Notes under the pieces: generated by a model | What the model was told of the DNA's origin: nothing | The model's database searches: none | Seen by the model: only the letters and a program-made list of their open reading frames with translations | Translations under genes and position numbers: made by a program | Part shown: piece by piece, positions 17,438-27,568 of the stretch | How the letters are laid out: every line of letters starts with the position of its first letter | Position numbering within the stretch: position 1 is the stretch's first letter | Source of the DNA: Tepidimonas ignava | GTDB lineage: Bacteria > Pseudomonadota > Gammaproteobacteria > Burkholderiales > Burkholderiaceae_C | Assembly: GCF_004342625.1 (NCBI RefSeq) | Contig: NZ_SMAH01000001.1 | Coordinates: 62,001 to 126,000 of the forward strand | Direction of reading: 5' to 3' | DNA length: 64,000 bases

Positions 17438-20326
17438 TTACCCCGCCCGCGCGTGGTTGAGGGCGAGCAGCCGACGCAGGATTTCTTCGTCGGGCATGGC
17501 GGGCGTGTAGTCCGTCCAGCCGTAGGCGGCGGCCACGGCTGCGTCGAGTTCCCGGTGGGCGTGGGCCAGCCACGCCGGGCGGGCGTTGTACAGGTTGGTC
17601 AGGGTGCGCTTTTTGAGTTCGGCCTCAAAGCCTGGCCGGGGCACGGGGCGGCGCGGGAAGCCTGCTTGCTCCTCCTCGGGGGTGATGACCCATTCGACCC
17701 ACTCGGGCGGGTTCAGCCACGCTTCGCGCAGGTCGCTCAGGCGCTTGGCGGCCTCGGCGATGCGGCAGGCCGCCGCGCGGCAGGCCGCGTCCGCAATGCG
17801 CGCGGGGATCAGCGCGCCGCTGGCGGTGGCCTCCGTTGCCTGATGCGCGTTGTCGGCAGGCGTGAGGCCAGCGGGGAAGGGGAAGGTTTCGAAGCAGTCG
17901 TGGGCGTTGTAGGTCGGGTCATTGCCAACACCATGGCGCGACGCATTGGCCAGTGCCCACGCGGTGTGCAGGCGCGAGGAGAGCACGCCAAAGGTGCAAT
18001 CGTCCGCCCGGCAGATGGCGTATAGGCGGGAGTCAGGCAACACCGCTGCTGGCAGCCAGACGAAGAAGCGATGTTTGGCGACACGTGGTGTGGCGATGTA
18101 GCGCGACAACCCGGCCATTGCGCGGCGCATGGCTACACGTGGTTCTCCATGGCGCCACCAATAACGCCGGTGCCCCGCACGGTTGACAAGCTCGCGCACG
18201 GGTTTGACATGTTCAAGTACGTGCGCAAAAGGCGTTTCGTACAAGGCAGCATCAGTCTCGCTCATGTCAACCCCAAAATCGATGATCCAAGTATCGGATG
18301 GCCTACCGGCCAAGTCTTGGCCGTTGGCCCATGGCCGCAGCACGTCGGCATTCGGTCGACCGTTCGGGTTGGGGAGCGTAATCCATTCACGGGCTGTATG
18401 GCCTGGAATATCGAAGTTTCCGACTTTGATGGTTCCCTGAAACGCCGTGTCTGCGTTTTGTGACAGTGACCTGGCCCGCGTGAGATCAAGCTCAGTTGCG
18501 TGCGTCAAATCGGCATGAATCTCGCCGACCTCCTGCCCATCCAGCCGCGCCGCCTGCCCACTGTGGCCAAAGCACACGAGCGAGACGCGCACCGCCGCGC
18601 CGTCGTTGACCCACGGCTCGTCGCTCCAGGCTTCGAAGATGCGGGTGGTGGCGACGATGCGGTCCAGCACCCTGCGGTTGGCGCCCTTGCGAATGGCCTG
18701 TGTCGAGACCAACCCGGCACGCTGGCACTGGCCTGCTTCGATCTGCGCGCGGGCTTTTTCGAACCAGTAAGTGACCAGATCGGCCCCGCCGGGCACGCGG
18801 CCCGCGTACAGTGCCCGCAGCCGCTCGACGTAGGCGTCGCCCAGCTCGCCGCGCATTTTCTTGTCGCCCAAAAACGGCGGGTTGCCGACGATGACGTCGG
18901 CCTGGGGCCAGGGGGCTTCGCTGCCGTCCGGGGCCAGCAGCGCGTCGCGGCACTGGATGTGATCCAGCGGCGCCAGGATGGGGTTGCGCCGGATGTCGTA
19001 GCCGTGGCCCAGCATCCACTGGATTTCGCCAATCCACACGGTCACGCGGGCCAGCTCCGCCGCGTAGGGGTTGACCTCCAGCCCCAGCACGTTGGCCGGG
19101 CCGGTCTCGATGCTCAGTTGCCGGTGCAGGCCCAGCGCTTCGGCGTCCAGGTTGGCGCGGTGTTCCAGGTCTTTGAGCGCGCGCAGCGCCAGGTACAGGA
19201 AGTTGCCCGAGCCGCAGGCGGGGTCGAGCACGCGCACGTTGCGCAGCCGCTCCAGGTAGCCTGCAAAGGTGGCCTGCGCGGTCTTGAGGGCGGCTTGCGC
19301 GCCTTTGCCGCCCGCATGGTATTGGGCCATGGCTGCGGCAATGGTGGCCCTGGCCGCCTCCCATTCGGCGGCCAGCGGGCGGGTGATGACGGGTTCGATG
19401 AGCTTGGCGATGGTGCCGGGGTCGGTGTAGTGCGCGCCTAGCTGGCTGCGCTTGGCCGGATCAAGCCCGCGCTCAAAGAGCGTGCCAAAGATGGCGGGCT
19501 CGATGTTGGACCAGTCCATGCGCGCCGCCTGCAGCAGGGCTTGCGCGTCGGCGGGTTGCAGCGGCGGGGGCTGCACGACCTCGAACAGGCCGCCGTTGAA
19601 CCAGGCGATGTCTTCCAGCAGGAACTCGCCGCCCTGACGCATGGAGGCAAACAGCTCGCCCAGGCGCTGGCCAAGTCTTTCAGGCGCGGCGGCGCTTTTT
19701 TCGACGATGCGCTCAAACAGCCGCGCGGGCAGCAGCCCGGCGTCTTCGGCAAAGAGGCAAAACAGGCACTGGATGAGGAAGTGCGCGACCTGCTGCGGGT
19801 CGGCGCCGCGCGCGGCGAGCGCTTGCGCGATGGCGGCAAAGCGCTCGGCGGCTTCGGCGGTGACGTCTTGCGTGGTGCGGCGCGGGCGGAATCGCTCGGG
19901 GTCGGTGAAGAGCCAGCGCAGCTTTTGCAGGTTGGCCGGCTGGCCGATGTCGGGCAGGGCGATGGTGTGGGTTTCGGACGGCGTGCCGGTGAAGTGGGTG
20001 TGAATCTGGATGGTTTCGCGGTCGCACGTCACCAGCAGCGGCGGGTTGTCCAGCGCCAGCGCGTAGGTCATGAGCTGGCGCAGCGCGTCGGCCAGGTTGC
20101 CGCCGGGGGCTTTGTTTTCCCAGGCGAAGCAGCCGCGCTTCCACACGTCGGCCCAGCCGCGCCCGGCGCCGGTGCGCGCCGCGCCGCGCTCGAAGCAGTA
20201 GTTGTCCGGGTCGTTGGGCGGCGGCACGCCCAGCATGGCGCACAGGTCGAGAAAGTAGGCCTGCGATCCGGCGCGCTCGGTGAGCGTGTTGCCGCGCCAT
20301 TTGGCGATGAAGTCTTCTGGCGTCAT
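17438..20326 (-). CDS. MmeI-like single-chain restriction enzyme and adenine methyltransferase (type IIL/IIG)
   Basis: 962 residues. Near the N-terminus Asp60-x9-Glu70-x-Lys72 (ADVWKRGCFAWENK) matches the nuclease motif of MmeI. The central part holds methyltransferase motif I (DPACGSGNF) and motif IV NPPF (N482), indicating N6-adenine methylation. The C-terminal third would be the target-recognition domain. One protein therefore both cuts and protects. ATG 20326 (MTPEDFIAKW) is the family-like start; the frame is open further upstream. It lies between higBA and tRNA-Thr, and a fragment of a related gene lies beyond higBA. The recognition sequence cannot be predicted here. Confidence 0.85.
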   Translation of the reverse strand: MTPEDFIAKWRGNTLTERAGSQAYFLDLCAMLGVPPPNDPDNYCFERGAARTGAGRGWADVWKRGCFAWENKAPGGNLADALRQLMTYALALDNPPLLVTCDRETIQIHTHFTGTPSETHTIALPDIGQPANLQKLRWLFTDPERFRPRRTTQDVTAEAAERFAAIAQALAARGADPQQVAHFLIQCLFCLFAEDAGLLPARLFERIVEKSAAAPERLGQRLGELFASMRQGGEFLLEDIAWFNGGLFEVVQPPPLQPADAQALLQAARMDWSNIEPAIFGTLFERGLDPAKRSQLGAHYTDPGTIAKLIEPVITRPLAAEWEAARATIAAAMAQYHAGGKGAQAALKTAQATFAGYLERLRNVRVLDPACGSGNFLYLALRALKDLEHRANLDAEALGLHRQLSIETGPANVLGLEVNPYAAELARVTVWIGEIQWMLGHGYDIRRNPILAPLDHIQCRDALLAPDGSEAPWPQADVIVGNPPFLGDKKMRGELGDAYVERLRALYAGRVPGGADLVTYWFEKARAQIEAGQCQRAGLVSTQAIRKGANRRVLDRIVATTRIFEAWSDEPWVNDGAAVRVSLVCFGHSGQAARLDGQEVGEIHADLTHATELDLTRARSLSQNADTAFQGTIKVGNFDIPGHTAREWITLPNPNGRPNADVLRPWANGQDLAGRPSDTWIIDFGVDMSETDAALYETPFAHVLEHVKPVRELVNRAGHRRYWWRHGEPRVAMRRAMAGLSRYIATPRVAKHRFFVWLPAAVLPDSRLYAICRADDCTFGVLSSRLHTAWALANASRHGVGNDPTYNAHDCFETFPFPAGLTPADNAHQATEATASGALIPARIADAACRAAACRIAEAAKRLSDLREAWLNPPEWVEWVITPEEEQAGFPRRPVPRPGFEAELKKRTLTNLYNARPAWLAHAHRELDAAVAAAYGWTDYTPAMPDEEILRRLLALNHARAG

Positions 20327-20481
20327 GGGCGGCATTGTGGCCCAAGGATGGCGCGAGGCATGACGACACAGCGCCTCAAACAACAACAAACCGCCATGCG
20401 CACACAGGGCGACATGGCGGCTTGATGATGGCAACAGCCCTGGCGCATAACGCGCTTGGGGGCTGGGCCGTGCGTAGCGTG

Positions 20482-20557
<76 letters not shown>

Positions 20558-20604
20558 CAGGCGACTTGCCAACCCGGGGCGGGCCGTATCGCTGCAAAGC
20601 TCAC

Positions 20605-20610
20605 ATTATA
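20605..20610 (-). promoter_or_regulatory. -10 box for tRNA-Thr, overlapping the fbp stop codon
   Basis: TATAAT on the minus strand, about 48 bases before the tRNA 5' end. The TAA stop of fbp lies within it. A good -35 is not seen 17 bases upstream. Confidence 0.6.
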
Positions 20611-21655
20611 CCGTGGTGGTGGCCTGCTGCGCGTCCGCTTCGTGGTGGTAGCGCGTGACACGCTCGACCTCGTTTTTGGAGCCCAGGATCACCGCCACGC
20701 GGTCGTGCAGGCCGCGCGGTTCGATGTCCAGGATGCGCCGGCGCCCGTCGGTGGCGGCGCCCCCCGCCTGCTCGACGATCCAGCCCATCGGGTTGGCTTC
20801 GTACATCAGGCGCAGCTTGCCGGGCTTGTGGGGCTCGCGTTTGTCCCACGGGTACATGAAGATGCCGCCGCGCGTCAGGATGCGGTGCACATCGGCCACC
20901 ATGCTGGCGATCCAGCGCATGTTGAAGTCTTTGCCGCGCGGGCCGTCCTTGCCCGCCAGGCATTCTTCGATGTAGCGGCGCACCGGCGCGGCCCAGTGGC
21001 GCCAGTTGCTCATGTTGATGGCGAATTCTTTGGTGTCTTCGGGGATGCGCACGTTGTCCTGCGTCAGCACCCACGCGCCTTGCTCGCGGTCCAGCGTGAA
21101 CATGGCCACCCCATTGCCCACCGTCAGCACCAGTGTCGTTTGCGGGCCGTAGATGCAGTAGCCCGCGGCAACCTGCTGACGTCCGGGCTGCAAAAAGTCA
21201 GCTTCACAGACCGGCTCGATCACGTTGGGGTCGTCGTTGGGGCGCTTGAGCACCGAAAAAATGGTGCCGATGCTGACGTTGCAATCGATGTTGCTGGAGC
21301 CGTCCAACGGGTCGAACAGCAGCAGGTACTCGCCCTGGGGGTAGCGGTTCGGGATGGGGTGGATGCCGTCGAGCTCTTCGGAGGCCATCGCCGCCAGGTG
21401 CCCGCCCCATTCGTTGGCGTCGATCAGCACCTCGTTGGCGATGACGTCGAGCTTTTTTTGCACCTCGCCCTGAACGTTTTCGGTGCCCGCGCTGCCCAAC
21501 ACCCCTCCCAGCGCGCCTTTGCCGACGGCGTTGGCGATGCGTTTGCAGGCGCGCGCCACCACCTCCAGCAGCAGGCGCAGCTGCGGCGTGATGGCGCCGT
21601 GCACGCGCTGCTGTTCGATCAGGTAGCGGGTCAGGGACACAGAGCTGGGGGTCAT
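20606..21655 (-). CDS. fbp: Fructose-1,6-bisphosphatase class I
   Basis: 349 residues. It hydrolyses fructose-1,6-bisphosphate in gluconeogenesis and the Calvin cycle. The metal and phosphate-binding segment [21 protein letters not shown] and the substrate-side segment [13 protein letters not shown]-like ([14 protein letters not shown]) are present. It lies 18 bases downstream of pepN and in the same direction. It may serve CO2 fixation here, since no other cbb-linked fbp is in view. Confidence 0.96.
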   Translation of the reverse strand: MTPSSVSLTRYLIEQQRVHGAITPQLRLLLEVVARACKRIANAVGKGALGGVLGSAGTENVQGEVQKKLDVIANEVLIDANEWGGHLAAMASEELDGIHPIPNRYPQGEYLLLFDPLDGSSNIDCNVSIGTIFSVLKRPNDDPNVIEPVCEADFLQPGRQQVAAGYCIYGPQTTLVLTVGNGVAMFTLDREQGAWVLTQDNVRIPEDTKEFAINMSNWRHWAAPVRRYIEECLAGKDGPRGKDFNMRWIASMVADVHRILTRGGIFMYPWDKREPHKPGKLRLMYEANPMGWIVEQAGGAATDGRRRILDIEPRGLHDRVAVILGSKNEVERVTRYHHEADAQQATTTV

Positions 21656-21673
21656 CGTGAGGCTCCTGGGGTG

Positions 21674-24337
21674 TCAATCGGCCAAGGCGCGGCTGACAAC
21701 TTCGCGCACGTCGGTGCTGAGGCCCTCGTGCGCGGCCACGGCTTCGATGGCGGCGCGCGCCGCGCTGCGGTACGGCTCGGCCAGTTTGCGCCAGCGGTCC
21801 AACGCACGCGCCAAGCGCGCGGCGACCTGCGGGTTGAACGCGTCGATCTCCAGCACCCGGTCGCGCCAAAACGCGTAGCCCGCACCGTCGGCGCGGTGCA
21901 AGCCCGCCGGGTTGGCGTGGCAGAAGGTGCTGATGAGGCTGCGCGCGCGGTTGGGGTTGCGTAGGTTGAAGTCCGGGTGCTGCAGCAGCGCCTGCACGCG
22001 TGGCAGCGCGTCGCCGTCGCGGTCGGGGGCGCCGGCTTGCAGCGCAAACCACTTGTCCAGCACCAGCTCTTCGGCGTGGAAGCGGTCGTGGAACTGCGCC
22101 AGCGCGCGCTGTCCCAGCTCGTGGCCGGCCGTTACCAGCGCGCTCAACGCCTGGTAGCGGTCGGTCATGTTGGTCGCGTCCTTGAAGCGCTGGTAGGTCT
22201 TGCCCGGCCACACCGGGTTGCCGTTGTCACGCGCGGCCAGGCACAGCATGTGCAGCGCCAGGCCCGTCAGCGCGCGTCGGCCAGCGCTGACGGCGTCCGG
22301 GCGGTAGGCGCCGTTGTCCTTGTGCTGCTCGTAGGCCCACACCCAGTCGTCGTGCAGGGCGTGTGCCAGTTGACGCCGCATCGCTTCGCGCACGGCGTGG
22401 ATGCGCTGCGGGTCCACCTCGTCGAGCTGCTCGGCGATGTAGGTCTCGGCCGGCAGCGTCAGCACCAGCTCCTTGAAGGCCGCATCCAGCGCGGGGTGAC
22501 GCAGCACGGCGCGCATCGCCTCGAGGAAAGCGCCGTCGAGCGGCTCGTGCACGGGGCCCGCGGCGCGCACCGCGGCCAAGGCGCGGCGCAGCGCGAGTTG
22601 CTGGCCGGCTTCCCAGCGGTTGAACGGGTCGGTGTCGTGCGCCAGCAGCACCAGCAGCTCATCGTCGCTGAGGTCATGCTCCAGGATCACCGGGGCGCTG
22701 AAGCCGCGCAGCAGCGAAGCGATCGGCGCGGCCTGCAAGCCGTCAAAGACGACGGTCGTTTCGGGCTCGTGCAGCACCACCAGCCGTTCGGTGCCGGGCA
22801 GGGCGTGGCCTTGATGGTCCAACAGGCCCATCGCCACGGGAATGACGAACGGCGCTTTGGTCGGCTGCCCCGGCGTCGGTGGGCAGCTTTGGCGCAGTGT
22901 CAGTGTGTAGGTGCCCCGCTCGGGGTCGAACTGGCCCTGGGCGCGCACGCGCGGTGTGCCGGCCTGCGCGTACCAGCGCTTGAACGCCTCCAGGTGTTGC
23001 GCCAAGGGGCTGTCGGGGTTGGCGTCGGCCATGGCCTGGGCGAAGTCGTCGCAGGTGACGGCCTGGCCATCGTGGCGCTCGAAGTACAGCTTGAGTCCGC
23101 GCGCAAACCCCTCGCGGCCCACCAGGGTTTGCATCATGCGCACCACCTCAGCGCCCTTCTCGTACACCGTGACGGTGTAGAAGTTGTTGATCTCGGCGTA
23201 CTGGTCCGGGCGCACCGGGTGCGCCATCGGGCCGGCGTCCTCGGGGAACTGGGCGGTGCGCAGCACGCGCACGTCCTCGATGCGCTTGACCGCGCGCGCC
23301 GAGGGGCTGCCCGCCATGTCCTGGCTGAACTCCTGGTCCCGAAAAACGGTCAGGCCTTCCTTGAGGCTGAGCTGGAACCAGTCGCGGCAGGTGACGCGGT
23401 TGCCGGTCCAGTTGTGGAAGTACTCGTGCGCCACCACGGACTCGATGTTGGCGTAGTCGACGTCGGTGGCGGTGGCCGGGTTGGCCAGCACGAACTTGGT
23501 GTTGAAGATGTTGAGGCCCTTGTTTTCCATCGCGCCCATGTTGAAGTCGCTGGTGGCGACGATCATGAAGCGCTGCAGGTCCAGCGGCAGGCCGAAGCGG
23601 GTCTCGTCCCACGCGATGGCGGCCATCAGCGACTGCATCGCGTGTTCGGTTTTGTCCAGGTCCGCCTGGCGCACGTAAATTTGCAGCAGGTGCTCGGTGC
23701 CGCTGCGGCTGATGATGGGCTGGCTGCGGCACACGAGCTTGCCCGCCACCAACGCAAACAGGTAGCACGGTTTGCGGTGCGGGTCTTCCCAGCGGGCGTA
23801 GTGGCGCCCGCCGTCCAGGTCGCCGCTGTCCACCAGGTTGCCGTTGGACAGCAGCACGGGGTACTTGGCTTTGTCGGCGCGCAGCGTCACGGTGTAAGTG
23901 GCCATGACGTCGGGCCGGTCCAGGAAGTAGGTGATGCGCCGAAAGCCCTCGGCCTCGCATTGCGTAAAAAACGTGCCCTGGCTGACGTACAGGCCCATCA
24001 GCTGGGTGTTTTTTTCCGGGCAGCAGGTGGTGAAGATCTCCAGCTCGAACGGCTCGGTGCCTTCGGGCAGCGCCTCCAGCACGAGCTGGCCGCCGTCCAT
24101 CTTGAAGCTGGTGCCCTGGCCGTTGACCAGCACCCGGGCCAGGTTGAGCTCTTCGCCATCCAGGCGCAGCGGTTGCGCCGGCACGTCGGGGTTGCGGCGC
24201 ACGCGCATGCGGTTGAGCACGCGGGTTTTGGCCGGGTCGAGGTCGAAGGTGAGATCGACGCTGTCGATCCAGTACGCCGGCGGCGCGTAGTCTTCGCGGC
24301 GCACGATGCGGGGGCTGCCTTCACGCAAAGCGGTCAT
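21674..24337 (-). CDS. pepN: Aminopeptidase N (M1 family)
   Basis: 887 residues, matching the length of proteobacterial PepN. It is a cytoplasmic zinc aminopeptidase with broad specificity. The exopeptidase motif GAMEN and the zinc site HEYFHNWTGNRV (HExxH-x18-E) are visible in the first half. The family-like start MTALREGSPRIVRREDY at 24337 is chosen; the frame is open back to a GTG at 24370 that would overlap the prfB stop. Confidence 0.95.
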   Translation of the reverse strand: MTALREGSPRIVRREDYAPPAYWIDSVDLTFDLDPAKTRVLNRMRVRRNPDVPAQPLRLDGEELNLARVLVNGQGTSFKMDGGQLVLEALPEGTEPFELEIFTTCCPEKNTQLMGLYVSQGTFFTQCEAEGFRRITYFLDRPDVMATYTVTLRADKAKYPVLLSNGNLVDSGDLDGGRHYARWEDPHRKPCYLFALVAGKLVCRSQPIISRSGTEHLLQIYVRQADLDKTEHAMQSLMAAIAWDETRFGLPLDLQRFMIVATSDFNMGAMENKGLNIFNTKFVLANPATATDVDYANIESVVAHEYFHNWTGNRVTCRDWFQLSLKEGLTVFRDQEFSQDMAGSPSARAVKRIEDVRVLRTAQFPEDAGPMAHPVRPDQYAEINNFYTVTVYEKGAEVVRMMQTLVGREGFARGLKLYFERHDGQAVTCDDFAQAMADANPDSPLAQHLEAFKRWYAQAGTPRVRAQGQFDPERGTYTLTLRQSCPPTPGQPTKAPFVIPVAMGLLDHQGHALPGTERLVVLHEPETTVVFDGLQAAPIASLLRGFSAPVILEHDLSDDELLVLLAHDTDPFNRWEAGQQLALRRALAAVRAAGPVHEPLDGAFLEAMRAVLRHPALDAAFKELVLTLPAETYIAEQLDEVDPQRIHAVREAMRRQLAHALHDDWVWAYEQHKDNGAYRPDAVSAGRRALTGLALHMLCLAARDNGNPVWPGKTYQRFKDATNMTDRYQALSALVTAGHELGQRALAQFHDRFHAEELVLDKWFALQAGAPDRDGDALPRVQALLQHPDFNLRNPNRARSLISTFCHANPAGLHRADGAGYAFWRDRVLEIDAFNPQVAARLARALDRWRKLAEPYRSAARAAIEAVAAHEGLSTDVREVVSRALAD

Positions 24338-24366
24338 GGGGTGGTTCCAGTGGGGGCGGTTGGGGG

Positions 24367-25471
24367 TCACACGCCTTGCTTGAGCGAGGCTTCGATGAAC
24401 ACGTCGAGGTCACCGTCCAGCACTTTTTGCGTATTGGAGACTTCGACGTTGGTGCGCAGGTCCTTGATGCGGCTTTGGTCCAGCACGTAGCTGCGGATCT
24501 GGTGGCCCCAGCCGACGTCGGTCTTGGTGGCTTCGAGCTGCTGCTGCGTTTCCATGCGCTTGCGCATCTCCAGCTCGTACAGCTTGGAGCGCAGACGCTG
24601 CCACGCCAAGTCGCGGTTGGAGTGCTGGCTGCGGCTGTCCTGCGCGGTGACGACGATGCCGGTGGGGATGTGCGTCAGGCGCACCGCCGAGTCGGTTTTG
24701 TTGATGTGCTGACCGCCGGCGCCGCTGGCGCGGTAGGTGTCGACGCGCACGTCGGCGGGGTTGATCTCGACCTCGATCGAGTCGTCGATCTCCGGGTAGA
24801 CGAACACCGAGGCGAACGAGGTGTGGCGCCCGCCGGAAGAATCGAACGGGGACTTGCGCACCAGGCGGTGCACGCCGGTTTCGGTGCGCAGCAACCCGAA
24901 GGCGTAGTCGCCCTCGACCTTGATGGTGGCGCTTTTGATGCCGGCGGTGTCGCCGGGCTGCTCGTCTTCGACCGTGGCCTTGAAGCCCTTGCGCTCGGCG
25001 TAGCGCAGGTACTGGCGCAGCAGCATCTGCGCCCAGTCGCACGCTTCGGTCCCGCCCGCACCGGCCTGGATGTCGATGAAGCAGTTGTTGGGGTCGGCGG
25101 GGTTGTTGAACATGCGCCGGAATTCGAGCTTTTCGACCTCCGGCGCGATGCGCGCCACGTCGGCCTCGATGGTTTCCAGCCCGGCGTCGTCACCCTCGGC
25201 GCGCGACATCTCGAACAGTTCGGTGTTGTCGGCCAGCTCCTGCGCCAGCCGGTCCAGCACCAGCACCACGTCTTCGAGCGACTTCTTTTCTTTGGCCAGT
25301 TCCTGCGCGCGCTTGGGGTCGTTCCACACGCCCGGGTCTTCCAGCGCGGCGTTGACCTCGGACAGCTTCAGCGCCTTGGCATCGTAGTCAAAGAAACCTC
25401 CGCAAGTCGGCGACGCGCTGCGTCAGGTCTTGCAATCGGTTGGCAAGGGCGTTGAGGCGTTCGGCTTCCAT
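24367..25471 (-). CDS. prfB: Peptide chain release factor 2 with programmed +1 frameshift
   Basis: RF2 reads UAA and UGA. The gene starts at ATG 25471 ([17 protein letters not shown]) and runs 27 codons to an in-frame TGA at 25390-25388. Reading resumes in the +1 frame and ends at 24367, giving 367 residues. The shift site is CTT-TGA-C with an AGG Shine-Dalgarno-like element just before it, as in E. coli prfB. The GGQ motif ([12 protein letters not shown]) and the stop-codon recognition region are present. The product sets its own level, because scarce RF2 favours frameshifting. Confidence 0.96.
25387..25393 (-). promoter_or_regulatory. prfB programmed +1 frameshift site
   Basis: CTTTGAC, preceded three bases upstream by an AGG that can pair with 16S rRNA. 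The ribosome slips from CTT to TTT, bypassing the TGA. Confidence 0.93.
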
Positions 25472-25600
25472 CGTGCGTGTTCCCGTCGCAAACTGAGTCT
25501 GTGTTCAGTGGCTTGACAAACGTGCAATTTTCGCACGGCGTCCGCAGCCTTGCACGCCCCGTGCAGGGCGTGCCGGCGCACCACGGTGAAGCGGCGCGGG

Positions 25601-26482
25601 TCAGTCGCGCTGTCCGAGCTGCGCCACCACCATGCCTGCCACGATCAGCGCCGCGCCCGTCCAACCGCGCAGGCCGATGGCCTCACCCAGCACCCACCAG
25701 CCACCCAGCGCGGAAAACACCCCCTCGCTGCTGTAGATGATGGCCGCGTGGGTGGGGTGGGCGTGGCGCTGCGCGACCACCTGCAGGGTGTAGGCCACCC
25801 CGATCGACAGCACACCACCCCAGGCGATGGCGCCCGCGGCCGCCCACAGCGCCTGCGGTCCCATCGGCTCGGCGCGCAGCGCAGCCACCCCCCACGACAA
25901 CGCCGCCGCCACCGCGTACTGCACGACGGCCAGGCGCAGGGCGTCGTGGCGCCGTGCGTAGCGGCCCACCAGCAGTACATGCACCGCCCACAGCAGCGCG
26001 CCGCCGAGCTGCAACCAGTCCCCCGGGGCGATCGAGGCGTCGGGCTGCACACTGAGCAGGTACAGCCCCGCCGTGGCCAGCGCCACCGCCAGCCACACCG
26101 GCGCCGCCACGCGTCGCCCGCCCAGCGCCAGCAGCAGCGGCACCAACACCACGTACAGGCCGGTGATGAAGCCGGCGTTGGACACGCTGGTGCCCAGCAG
26201 CCCCACCTGCTGCAGGTTGATGGCGGCAAACAGCACCAACCCCAGCAGCGTGCCGTCGCGCCACAGCCCGGTGCTGTCCACGCGCGGCACGGCTGCAAAC
26301 GGGCCGCCGCGCCACGACCACAGCGGCGCGATCAGCGCCAGCCCCAGTGTCATGCGCGCGGCGGTGTAGGCAAACGGCCCAACGCTGGCCATGCCCAGTT
26401 GCTGGGCCACGAAGGTGGAGCCCCAGATCGCGGCGGTCAGCAGCATCAGGACGTCGGTGCGCCAATGGTGTGTGTTGGGCAA
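25601..26482 (-). CDS. EamA/DMT-family transporter
   Basis: 293 residues with about ten hydrophobic segments and two EamA-type halves (first beginning DVLMLLTAAIWGSTFVAQQ). The family exports amino acids or metabolites; the substrate is not predictable. It is followed by prfB 129 bases downstream and is probably not in the same transcript. Confidence 0.85.
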   Translation of the reverse strand: MPNTHHWRTDVLMLLTAAIWGSTFVAQQLGMASVGPFAYTAARMTLGLALIAPLWSWRGGPFAAVPRVDSTGLWRDGTLLGLVLFAAINLQQVGLLGTSVSNAGFITGLYVVLVPLLLALGGRRVAAPVWLAVALATAGLYLLSVQPDASIAPGDWLQLGGALLWAVHVLLVGRYARRHDALRLAVVQYAVAAALSWGVAALRAEPMGPQALWAAAGAIAWGGVLSIGVAYTLQVVAQRHAHPTHAAIIYSSEGVFSALGGWWVLGEAIGLRGWTGAALIVAGMVVAQLGQRD

Positions 26483-26558
26483 GGTGCGGTCCTCGGTCGG
26501 CGCGCGGCCACGGCGCGCGGCAGATGGGATGCCGTCCCGCGGTGCGCGCTGCGCGGCG

Positions 26559-27530
26559 TCACGCCAGGTGTTGTTCGATCAACTCGGCCACGCGCTGCGG
26601 CTGGTCGTGGTGCAGCATGTGGCCGGCGTCGTTCACGTGGGCGATGCGGCAGTGCCGCACCACCTGCAGGCGCCGATGGTACTCGGCCAGCGAGTGCTCG
26701 CCGCGTGGAAACCACTGCGCCAGGCTGTCGTCGCTGGCCTGTACCGCCAGCACCGGCGCTTCGATGGCGGCCCAGATGGCCAGCACCTCGTCCAGCCGGT
26801 ACGGCTGGCTGCCGCGCACCTTGTGCGCCACGTCGCCCAGGATGACCCATTCGCCGTCGGGCTGCGTGGGGTCGGTCGGGCGCGCCCAGTGCTGCGCCAG
26901 CCACAGCGCGCGCTCCGGCGGCAGGCGGCGGTTGGTCTTCATCAGGCGTTGCGCCACGCCGTGCCGTCCGCGGTAGGTTTTCAGCACGATGTCGCCACGC
27001 CGCAGGGCCGCCAGCTCGTCCAGCCAGCGGGCCAGGTGGCGCGGCGCCTGGGCCGGATCGGTGGCGGGCAGCCCAAAGCCCTCCAGGTTGACCAGCCGGC
27101 GCACCCGCTGCGGACGCACCCCGGCGTACAGCATGGCCACGTTGCCGCCCATGCTGTGGCCCACCAGGTCTACCGGCGCGTCCAGCGCACGCCCCAAGCG
27201 TTGGTTGACCCGCTCGATCAGCGCGTCCAGGTCACCCAAGTAGTCGGCGAACAGGTAGTGGTCGCCCAAGCCGTAGGGCGGGGGTGCGTGCGCGACGTCC
27301 AGGTGGGCGGCGGTGCTGAGGCCAAAGCCGCGCCAGTCGGGCGCGATGCACAGCCGGGGTGTGCGCAGCGCATCGACGACGAACTGCCACGACGCCGACA
27401 CGTCCATCCAGCCGTGCAGCAGCAGCACGGGGGGCTGCTGCGCCTGTGGCTGGCCCCAGTGGCGCAGGTGCAGCCGCACGCCGCGCAGCGTCTCGAAGGT
27501 GCTGTGCGAAGGTCGCAGGACTTGGTACAT
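26559..27530 (-). CDS. Alpha/beta hydrolase
   Basis: 323 residues with the alpha/beta-hydrolase core: HGWMD oxyanion-region motif and the nucleophile elbow GHSMGG, with a late HMLHH segment for the catalytic His. Lipase/esterase or haloalkane-type activity cannot be narrowed. Start taken as ATG 27530 (MYQVLRPSHS); ATG 27539 is also in frame. It is divergent from the acyl-CoA synthetase gene, 38 bases apart. Confidence 0.8.
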   Translation of the reverse strand: MYQVLRPSHSTFETLRGVRLHLRHWGQPQAQQPPVLLLHGWMDVSASWQFVVDALRTPRLCIAPDWRGFGLSTAAHLDVAHAPPPYGLGDHYLFADYLGDLDALIERVNQRLGRALDAPVDLVGHSMGGNVAMLYAGVRPQRVRRLVNLEGFGLPATDPAQAPRHLARWLDELAALRRGDIVLKTYRGRHGVAQRLMKTNRRLPPERALWLAQHWARPTDPTQPDGEWVILGDVAHKVRGSQPYRLDEVLAIWAAIEAPVLAVQASDDSLAQWFPRGEHSLAEYHRRLQVVRHCRIAHVNDAGHMLHHDQPQRVAELIEQHLA

Positions 27531-27568
27531 TGGCACCATTATCCCCACACCATGGAGCGCGTGCTGCC

